This document shows positions 1-4,378 of a stretch of DNA of 7,221 nt, one piece after another. Numbering within the stretch: the stretch's first letter is position 1; each line of letters starts with the position of its first letter. Under the pieces are notes generated by a model. That model saw nothing but the letters and a program-made list of their open reading frames with translations. It had not been told where the DNA came from and searched no databases. The DNA is from Acidimicrobiaceae bacterium. GTDB lineage: Bacteria > Actinomycetota > Acidimicrobiia > Acidimicrobiales > Microtrichaceae. A program made the position numbers and the translations under genes. The stretch covers positions 1 through 7,221 of the forward strand of contig DORQ01000230.1 in the NCBI GenBank assembly GCA_003514205.1, given 5' to 3'.

Positions 1-157
1 GCTGTGGCGGCGCGAAACGGAGAGAGCCAACTGGCGGCGCCGCATAGGGAACGCCGAGAAATTGCCGAATCCCAGCGACCTGAGTCCCGATGCCAACTCC
101 AGCAGAAAACTGCACCGTGACCGGTTCTGCGTTGTCGTTGTCGTTGTGGCCCGACAA
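1..157 (-). CDS. Type-B carboxylesterase/lipase, N-terminal fragment (runs off left edge)
   Basis: This leftward frame opens after a stop at 173-175 and stays open to base 1. Its residues 36-52 read FLGVPYAAPPVGSLRFAPPQ-like, ending at the window edge. That is the conserved N-terminal signature of carboxylesterase family B (alpha/beta hydrolases that cleave carboxylic esters with a Ser-His-Glu/Asp triad); the catalytic serine lies outside the window. I chose the TTG at 155-157 because AAGAAGG (minus strand, 164-170) sits 6 bases upstream. A GTG at 113-115 is an alternative that would remove an Asn-Asp repeat (NDNDN) encoded by a short GTTGTC-type repeat. With the TTG, the gene starts one base after the cupredoxin TAA stop, so the two are probably co-transcribed and translationally coupled. 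No signal peptide is visible. The family call is firm for so short a piece; the substrate is unknown. Confidence 0.8.
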   Translation of the reverse strand, partial: MSGHNDNDNAEPVTVQFSAGVGIGTQVAGIRQFLGVPYAAPPVGSLRFAPPQ

Positions 158-158
158 C

Positions 159-689
159 TTAAGCCTTCTTGACTACTCGAATACCGCCATACTGCGCAGC
201 TTTTGGAGTCCCGTGGATGGAGCAGTAGTACGGGAAATCGCCAGGCGTATCGAAGGTCACACTATGCACTGCGCCGGGAGCGAACTCGGCTTGGCTCACA
301 CCTTGAAAGGCACCTTTTTGGGTTTCAACAATGTTGTGTGGGTTGCGACCCTCGTTGCTCCAGGTGACCTTGGTTCCCTCATCGACAATCGTAAATTTCG
401 GGCTGAACTTGTTGTCGCTCACAACAATCGAAACAACAGCGGACCCCGTGTTATCGATGAACTCACTCGCAGGTGCGTCGATCTTCGCCGTTGGAGCGGC
501 CTTCTCTTCCTCCTTCTTCGAAGCACAGGCCACAAGCAAGGAAAGCGAGGTCAAGGATCCGGCCGCAAGAAAGGTTCGACGCGGCATGGCAGCGGCCGAA
601 CCCGATTGGGAACTGAACTCCAGAGAGTTCATCAGTGGGGCGTCAGCCTGCTGAGGGCTCAGCAAGGATTGGGAAGTAAGAGAGTCCAT
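159..689 (-). CDS. Tat-type lipoprotein cupredoxin (plastocyanin-like blue copper protein)
   Basis: This is a predicted type-1 copper electron carrier anchored outside the membrane. With the ATG at 687-689 it has 176 residues. The signal region has a twin-arginine motif PRRTFLA (Arg37-Arg38), a hydrophobic stretch and a lipobox LLVAC (Cys55), so Tat export and lipidation are likely. A charged KKEEEK linker leads to one cupredoxin domain of about 100 residues. The visible copper ligands are His118 (NPHN), Cys156 and His159 (YYCSIHG). Where relatives usually carry the axial Met there is Gln166 (AAQYGG). The start is uncertain: in-frame ATGs lie at 744-746, 687-689, 630-632 and 585-587, and none has a Shine-Dalgarno. 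I prefer 689 because a TACACT box lies 8 bases upstream; 632 also gives a plausible Tat signal. The XRE membrane protein lies upstream and the carboxylesterase directly downstream. Confidence 0.85.
   Translation of the reverse strand: MDSLTSQSLLSPQQADAPLMNSLEFSSQSGSAAAMPRRTFLAAGSLTSLSLLVACASKKEEEKAAPTAKIDAPASEFIDNTGSAVVSIVVSDNKFSPKFTIVDEGTKVTWSNEGRNPHNIVETQKGAFQGVSQAEFAPGAVHSVTFDTPGDFPYYCSIHGTPKAAQYGGIRVVKKA
164..170 (-). promoter_or_regulatory. Shine-Dalgarno deciding the TTG start of the carboxylesterase
   Basis: On the minus strand this reads AAGAAGG. It lies inside the last codons of the cupredoxin gene and 6 bases before the TTG at 157. It is one of only two good ribosome-binding sites in the window, and both serve internal operon genes. 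Confidence 0.5.
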
Positions 690-697
690 GGCTGGCA

Positions 698-703
698 AGT
701 GTA
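698..703 (-). promoter_or_regulatory. Candidate -10 box for a leaderless cupredoxin transcript
   Basis: The minus strand reads TACACT, matching TANNNT, with 8 bases before the ATG at 689. No Shine-Dalgarno precedes that ATG. A start point 6 to 8 bases after the box would give a leaderless or near-leaderless mRNA, adding an internal promoter within the three-gene cluster. No convincing -35 is visible. A TANNNT match alone is common by chance, so this is weak support. Confidence 0.3.
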
Positions 704-772
704 CTGCGCTGGCAATGTCGAGGGCCGAGGTTCGGAGTGAACCCATGGGTATTCGTTGGCAACGGTGCAGTG

Positions 773-1612
773 TCAGCGTTCTTGAACCACAGGCTCCTCG
801 GCCAAGGTCGTGGAGCTTGGCGAACCTGCTGCGGGAAGGGTTCGTTCCACGGACGTGGCCGCGGCGGATCCAACTCCGGTTCTGACCGTGATGGCTCCAG
901 GGCTGCCGTCCGCTGCCCGCTCCAATACCACTGCATCACCGATCTGGGTCTCAACTGTGGCGGCGATCGGCACGACTGTGGACTGCGTCGGCGTATCGGA
1001 TCCTGAGGGCACGAGGAGAAGTGCACCAACCCCGCAGAATGCAACGAGAAGCCCTGCAGCCGGAATCGTCATCTTCGTTCTCAGGATTCGGGTTCGCCAC
1101 CCAACGACATCATTGGGATTCCGCATCAGCGAAACAAGGTCAGATTCAAGTGTCTGACTACCAACCCGAAGGGCGCTGCCAAGCACTTCAAGATCATCAA
1201 CTCGAAGCGTGATCTCGCGACCAGCCTCGACGTGACGCATCGTGTACACCATTGCGAGATAGCGGCTCAGAACATCTTGACGATTCGCCTGATGACGAGG
1301 AATTCTCGACTCGTTTCCCTCGACCCGAAGCAGTCCCTCCTCCAAATCAACGACGAGTTTCGAACGGGAAGGTACAGCGATCGTGGCCTCAAGCTCATAG
1401 ATGTCAGCGAGAACACCAAGCTCGATTTCGGTGACATCGTGGGTGCCACGCTCAATCGAGGACAAGGTGGAGAGTGAGAACTTTCCACCTGCGCTGTGGG
1501 CGAGATCCTCGATTGTCAGACCCTTGGAAGCTCGAGCAGAACTCAGGAGACTACCGAGCCGACGCGGCGGCACAAGGCTCATATGTTCCCAGTCGGTGGC
1601 GGTGTCGTGCAT
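773..1612 (-). CDS. Membrane-anchored XRE-type helix-turn-helix regulator
   Basis: The 279-residue product has three parts. Residues about 18-75 form an XRE/Cro-C1-type helix-turn-helix (RRLGSLLSSARASKGLTIED, then SLSTLSSIERG), which in this family binds operator DNA. A middle region of about 100 residues (80-180) is unassigned. A single transmembrane segment spans about 183-202 (AAGLLVAFCGVGALLLV, with Cys193 inside it), and an Ala/Ser/Thr/Val-rich tail of about 77 residues follows. The basic residues at 173-180 before the helix predict the DNA-binding part in the cytoplasm and the tail outside. The shape resembles RodZ or a transmembrane one-component regulator, but no recognised RodZ or sensor domain follows. 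ATG1 is preceded by an in-frame stop; Met11 is an alternative start. The gene heads the leftward cluster and is divergent from the small membrane protein. The target genes and signal are unknown. Confidence 0.8.
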   Translation of the reverse strand: MHDTATDWEHMSLVPPRRLGSLLSSARASKGLTIEDLAHSAGGKFSLSTLSSIERGTHDVTEIELGVLADIYELEATIAVPSRSKLVVDLEEGLLRVEGNESRIPRHQANRQDVLSRYLAMVYTMRHVEAGREITLRVDDLEVLGSALRVGSQTLESDLVSLMRNPNDVVGWRTRILRTKMTIPAAGLLVAFCGVGALLLVPSGSDTPTQSTVVPIAATVETQIGDAVVLERAADGSPGAITVRTGVGSAAATSVERTLPAAGSPSSTTLAEEPVVQER

Positions 1613-1758
1613 GGCTCGCTCGCTCTCATCAAAGCTGATTCACGGAAAGTAACTACTCCCCCACTCAACGTATTGAAACCACAGCCCGTGCATACAGGCC
1701 GTTTGGCCCATTTTTCCCAAGATTGGCCATCAATCAGAGTGCTAGTAGCATCCGCACC
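1613..1758. promoter_or_regulatory. Divergent intergenic region between the XRE gene and the small membrane gene
   Basis: These 146 bases separate two divergent starts and must hold at least one promoter for each side. Rightward, TTGGCC (1723-1728), a 17-base spacer and TAGCAT (1746-1751) form a plausible promoter whose start point would fall at the GTG. Leftward, the minus strand has a TACTTT box (1646-1651) that would leave a leader of about 27 bases, but no good -35. TTGGCC occurs twice in direct orientation (1703-1708 and 1723-1728), the second copy coinciding with the putative -35. It could be an operator, but that is inference. Confidence 0.4.
1746..1751 (+). promoter_or_regulatory. Candidate -10 box, leaderless start of the small membrane gene
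   Basis: TAGCAT lies 7 bases upstream of the GTG at 1759 and 17 bases downstream of TTGGCC. Transcription starting 7 to 8 bases after the box would begin at the GTG itself. No Shine-Dalgarno is present, and the longer TTG frame at 1723 would start inside the promoter, which favours the GTG start. Confidence 0.45.
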
Positions 1759-2034
1759 GTGACCGAACCGGTGAGCGCTCTTCCTTCTGTCGCCGCTCGA
1801 GTTCTCGCGTTCAGCGCAATCATGATCTTCGGCGCCATTGGTGCAGGAACAGCGAGATTCTTCATGAGTCTTCAATGCGAAGGCGCGTGCACAGTACCCA
1901 ATGGGATTGCCATGCTGATCGGGACAGCTGTCGCCGCTGGCGGAGCTGCAGTGATCGCTACGTTGAGCCTCCGCGCAGTTGGCGAATGGACGGCGTCGAA
2001 CTCGTCAACAAGCGGGAACGGCGAAGGCTCCTAG
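1759..2034 (+). CDS. Small two-helix membrane protein, function unknown
   Basis: I do not recognise this protein. With the GTG at 1759 it has 91 residues: a short N-terminus starting MTEP, a first hydrophobic segment at about 12-31, a loop carrying Cys40 and Cys44 in CEGAC, a second hydrophobic segment at about 49-70, and a Ser/Gly/Asn-rich polar tail. The two cysteines could form a disulfide or bind a metal if the loop is outside the cell, but the charge distribution does not settle topology. An open frame extends back to a TTG at 1723, but that would overlap the candidate promoter, so the GTG is preferred. The gene is divergent from the XRE regulator and ends 9 bases before the convergent deacetylase stop. 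Membrane-like composition and a clear stop support a real gene; nothing indicates its role. Confidence 0.6.
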   Translation: MTEPVSALPSVAARVLAFSAIMIFGAIGAGTARFFMSLQCEGACTVPNGIAMLIGTAVAAGGAAVIATLSLRAVGEWTASNSSTSGNGEGS

Positions 2035-2043
2035 ACCCACGGC

Positions 2044-2772
2044 TTACTCATCCTGAACAAGGCGCAGTTGCCGGAACTTCTCGGCAAGTTGCAACGACGT
2101 ACCTTTGGCCTCCACCGACGCGCGGCTACGAATCATCTCCCCCACGAGCGAGGCATCGACTCCGAGCTCAGATCCGCCGACCAGCTGCGTTTCGTGGGCC
2201 AGCACCGCAAGTACCTTGGCATCAACGCCGCTGCTGACATCCACCCAGAAGTCTGGCTCCAGGCTTGCCGAAAGCAGCACCCTCTGCACTTGATGAGCCG
2301 CTCCAAGATCGGGAAAGTAGTTTGGGTTCGAGCTGCCCGGGCTGACCGCATCCAGTACTGACCATCCGACCACACGATGGTCGCGATGATTGAAGTAGCC
2401 CGGTCCAAGAAACACCGAAGTGGGGTCTGCCGTGAGCACAACCTCTGGTCTCAGTGTTCGCACAAGCCGCACCAGTTCGCGACGAAGGAGGTCTGACTCG
2501 GAAAGCTCTCCGTCGTTGTGGCCGAGGCACTGCCACTCGTGCGCACCAAGGAGTAGGGCCGCTTTTCGGCTCTCTGCTTCACGCACAGTGCTCAGCTGGT
2601 CGGGATCAACCGGCACTGAAGAACCCTTGTCACCGCGACACACGACGACGATGTGCACCGTGGTCCCCTCAGCGGCCCAGGTCGCCAGCGTCCCACCACA
2701 CGCGAGCTCCGCGTCATCTGGATGTGCGTAGATGGCTAAGGCGCTACGCGGAGCCTTTGGATTGGGCGCCAT
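2044..2772 (-). CDS. PIG-L/LmbE family N-acetylglucosaminyl deacetylase
   Basis: The 242-residue product begins MAPNPKAPRSALAIYAHPDD. It carries the hallmark AHPDDAEL motif (His17, Asp19, Asp20) near the N-terminus, followed by GGTLA. A second histidine motif, NHRDH (His129, His132), supplies the remaining zinc ligand. Members of this family are zinc-dependent hydrolases that remove acetyl groups from GlcNAc-type sugars, including MshB in mycothiol and BshB in bacillithiol synthesis, and Mca, which cleaves mycothiol conjugates. No signal peptide is seen, so it is probably cytoplasmic. The frame is open upstream for another 106 codons, but that part overlaps the phosphatase gene on the other strand and lacks family similarity. 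ATG 2770-2772 is chosen because the motif sits at the usual distance and a TACCCT box ends 6 bases upstream. The exact substrate is not determinable here. Confidence 0.88.
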   Translation of the reverse strand: MAPNPKAPRSALAIYAHPDDAELACGGTLATWAAEGTTVHIVVVCRGDKGSSVPVDPDQLSTVREAESRKAALLLGAHEWQCLGHNDGELSESDLLRRELVRLVRTLRPEVVLTADPTSVFLGPGYFNHRDHRVVGWSVLDAVSPGSSNPNYFPDLGAAHQVQRVLLSASLEPDFWVDVSSGVDAKVLAVLAHETQLVGGSELGVDASLVGEMIRSRASVEAKGTSLQLAEKFRQLRLVQDE

Positions 2773-2797
2773 TGGGGAAGGGTAGCGTGGAACCATC
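2773..2797. promoter_or_regulatory. Compact bidirectional promoter with overlapping -10 boxes
   Basis: The whole intergenic space between two divergent start codons is 25 bases. On the plus strand TAGCGT (2783-2788) lies 9 bases before the ATG at 2798. On the minus strand TACCCT (2779-2784) lies 6 bases before the ATG at 2772. The two boxes share the T and A at 2783-2784. Neither start has a Shine-Dalgarno. Both mRNAs would therefore be leaderless or nearly so. A -35 element is not clear on either side; TTGGGC at 2762-2767 would have only a 15-base spacer for the rightward promoter. Confidence 0.5.
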
Positions 2798-3616
2798 ATG
2801 AATCTTGCACCCGAACAGCTCCCTGAAGATCCCAAACTGCTGGAGGAGATCGCGCTTCGAGTAGCAGTCACCGCGGCCGACATGGTTCGAGAGAAGCGGG
2901 CCGGCGGATTCGAGGTTTCCTCGAAGTCAACGCTGAATGACCTCGTCACCAGTCTCGATAAGGCCTCCGACGAAATGATTCGGTCCCTCCTCCTCGACGC
3001 ACGGCCACATGACGGACTGCTCACTGAAGAGAGCGCGGCGGTGGAATCAACGACCGGCGTCGTATGGGTTGTGGATCCAATCGATGGCACGACGAACTTC
3101 TGCTACGGATTGGCGCCCTACGCGGTGTCCATTGCTGCAACGGTGGGTTCAGTTCCTGTTGCGGGCGCCGTTGTGGAGATCGCCTTTGACCAACGACACG
3201 TTGGCTCCCTCGGAAACGGCTCCTTCTGCAATGGTCAGGAGTTGCGGTGCGGCCCTCCGCCCCCACTCGCCAACGCTCTGATCGGCACCGGATTTGCCTA
3301 CGACTTGGATCGCCGAAGACGACAGGCCGAGTTTCTCGTTGGGATCGTGGACAAAGTCGGCAACATCCGACGCCATGGCGCAGCTGCGTATGACCTCTGC
3401 TCCGTTGCAGCGGGCAGGTTGGATGGGTTTATCGAGGTAGGACTTCAATCCTGGGATTTTGCGGCAGGGCAGATCATCGCAACAGAGGCTGGCGCCCGCG
3501 TCGAGGCCCTTGATGGTGCGCCGCCCCGCCCGCACGAGGCCGTCCTGGCCGCATCGGCCGAACTCTTCGAGCCACTCAAGGAACTTCTCCTCGCACAGGG
3601 AATCAACGAGGTTTGA
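2798..3616 (+). CDS. Inositol monophosphatase family protein
   Basis: The 272-residue product has all the signatures of the lithium-sensitive, Mg2+-dependent phosphatase family, which hydrolyses inositol phosphates or related sugar and nucleotide phosphates. KSTLNDLVTSLDKASD at 43-58 is the conserved early segment. LLTEES (74-79) gives the metal-binding Glu. DPIDGTTNF (93-101) is motif A with metal-binding Asp residues. WDFAAG (219-224) is motif B. The length is normal for the family. ATG 2798 is selected because it precedes the first conserved segment at the usual distance and follows a TAGCGT box by 9 bases. No export signal is visible, so it is likely cytoplasmic. It is divergent from the PIG-L deacetylase. 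Possible roles are free myo-inositol supply, histidinol-phosphate or 3'-phosphoadenosine hydrolysis, or a step in mycothiol synthesis; sequence alone does not choose between them. Confidence 0.88.
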   Translation: MNLAPEQLPEDPKLLEEIALRVAVTAADMVREKRAGGFEVSSKSTLNDLVTSLDKASDEMIRSLLLDARPHDGLLTEESAAVESTTGVVWVVDPIDGTTNFCYGLAPYAVSIAATVGSVPVAGAVVEIAFDQRHVGSLGNGSFCNGQELRCGPPPPLANALIGTGFAYDLDRRRRQAEFLVGIVDKVGNIRRHGAAAYDLCSVAAGRLDGFIEVGLQSWDFAAGQIIATEAGARVEALDGAPPRPHEAVLAASAELFEPLKELLLAQGINEV

Positions 3617-3618
3617 GA

Positions 3619-3645
3619 AGACCTGACAGCACCTGGATGTCGTCT
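3619..3645 (+). terminator. Possible hairpin terminator after the phosphatase gene
   Basis: Three bases after the TGA, AGAC (3619-3622) and GACA (3625-3628) can pair with TGTC (3638-3641) and GTCT (3642-3645). This makes an 8-bp stem with a 2-base bulge (CT) and a 9-base loop. No U-tract follows, so it is not a canonical intrinsic terminator. Its position between the phosphatase and the mtrA-like gene suits termination or mRNA protection. Confidence 0.3.
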
Positions 3646-3685
3646 CAACGCATCAAAGGTTCCCAACCGCCAGTTCGCGACGTGC

Positions 3686-3691
3686 GAGACT
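3686..3691 (+). promoter_or_regulatory. Weak candidate -10 box for the mtrA-mtrB operon
   Basis: GAGACT keeps the A at the second and T at the sixth position of TANNNT and ends 6 bases before the GTG at 3698, which has no Shine-Dalgarno. The first base is not T, so this is weaker than the other boxes. The promoter should in any case lie within 3617-3697 unless transcription reads through from the phosphatase gene. Confidence 0.3.
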
Positions 3692-3697
3692 AGTGCC

Positions 3698-4378
3698 GTG
3701 GGCACCAGAATCCTGACCGTTGAAGACGACGAGCGCATCCGCACCGCCGTGAAGCTCGCGCTCGAAGACGAGGGGTGGGAGGTTGTGGAGGCAACGAATG
3801 GCGAGGCCGCTATCGATGCCTTTCTTCAAAGTCCGACAGATGTAGTGCTCATCGACATCATGTTGCCTGGAATCGACGGATTCGACGTGTGCCGGGCCGT
3901 GCGCAAGGCAAGCGATGTGCCCATCATCATGGTCACAGCGCGGGCCGACACACACGATGTTGTGGCTGGTCTTGAGGCAGGCGCAGACGACTACCTCACA
4001 AAGCCGTTTGTTCCCAAGGAGCTGTCGGCGAGAATTAGGGCGCTGCTACGAAGAGCCCGCTCCAGCGATTCAGGCGTCACCCGAATGCGCTTCGCTGACC
4101 TCGAGATTGTTCCTCAGGAAGGCCTCGTGACCCGCGACGGCAACGTCATCCATCTCACCAAGACTGAGTTCCGATTGCTCGTGGAACTCGCGACCAATGC
4201 GGGAAGAGTCTTCTCGCGAGAGTCATTGCTTGAGCGAGTCTGGGGTCACGACTACTTCGGCGACGGCAGGCTTGTTGACGTTCATATCCGCAGGCTTCGA
4301 ACCAAGATCGAACACGACCCAGCGCTTCCACGTTATGTGGTGACTGTCCGAGGTCTGGGCTACAAGCTTCAACCGTGA
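3698..4378 (+). CDS. mtrA: OmpR/PhoB-family response regulator, MtrA-like
   Basis: The 226-residue product has a receiver domain (about 3-118) and a winged-helix DNA-binding domain (about 130-225). Receiver residues are all present: acidic pair Asp10/Asp11, phospho-acceptor Asp53 in LIDIMLPG, Thr80 and Lys102 in TKPF. The run DVVAGLEAGADDYLTKPFVP and the following PKELSARIRALLRR closely resemble mycobacterial MtrA as I recall it. The C-terminal half has the expected LTKTEFRLL, the recognition-helix region RLVDVHIRRLRTKIE and the wing VRGLGYKL. MtrA-type regulators control cell-wall, division and osmotic-response genes. The GTG start gives the normal MGTRILTVEDD opening. The stop overlaps the kinase GTG by 4 bases. 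The MtrA identity rests on that similarity plus the kinase-lipoprotein context; the response-regulator family call is certain. Confidence 0.93.
   Translation: MGTRILTVEDDERIRTAVKLALEDEGWEVVEATNGEAAIDAFLQSPTDVVLIDIMLPGIDGFDVCRAVRKASDVPIIMVTARADTHDVVAGLEAGADDYLTKPFVPKELSARIRALLRRARSSDSGVTRMRFADLEIVPQEGLVTRDGNVIHLTKTEFRLLVELATNAGRVFSRESLLERVWGHDYFGDGRLVDVHIRRLRTKIEHDPALPRYVVTVRGLGYKLQP

Noticed and set aside
131..148. GTTGTC trinucleotide-type repeat as a possible phase-variable tract
   Set aside because: The repeated unit preserves frame (it encodes Asn-Asp), it is very short, and slippage would not switch the gene off.
90..740. A 216-codon rightward open frame opposite the cupredoxin and carboxylesterase
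   Set aside because: It is antisense to a cupredoxin with intact copper motifs and to the carboxylesterase signature, and its own product is Arg/Gly-rich with no recognisable domain.
643..1044. A 133-codon leftward open frame bridging the XRE gene and the cupredoxin gene
   Set aside because: It overlaps the coding end of the XRE protein in another frame, is Pro/Arg/Ser-rich, and has no motif; it is a frame shadow.
2773..3090. Upstream extension of the deacetylase frame to an ATG at 3090
   Set aside because: The extra 106 codons lie opposite the phosphatase metal-binding motifs, show no family similarity, and put the HPDD motif far from its usual N-terminal position.
3671..3691. Small hairpin TCGC/GCGA before the mtrA-like gene
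   Set aside because: The stem is only 4 bp, overlaps the candidate promoter, and has no U-tract; it is not distinguishable from chance.
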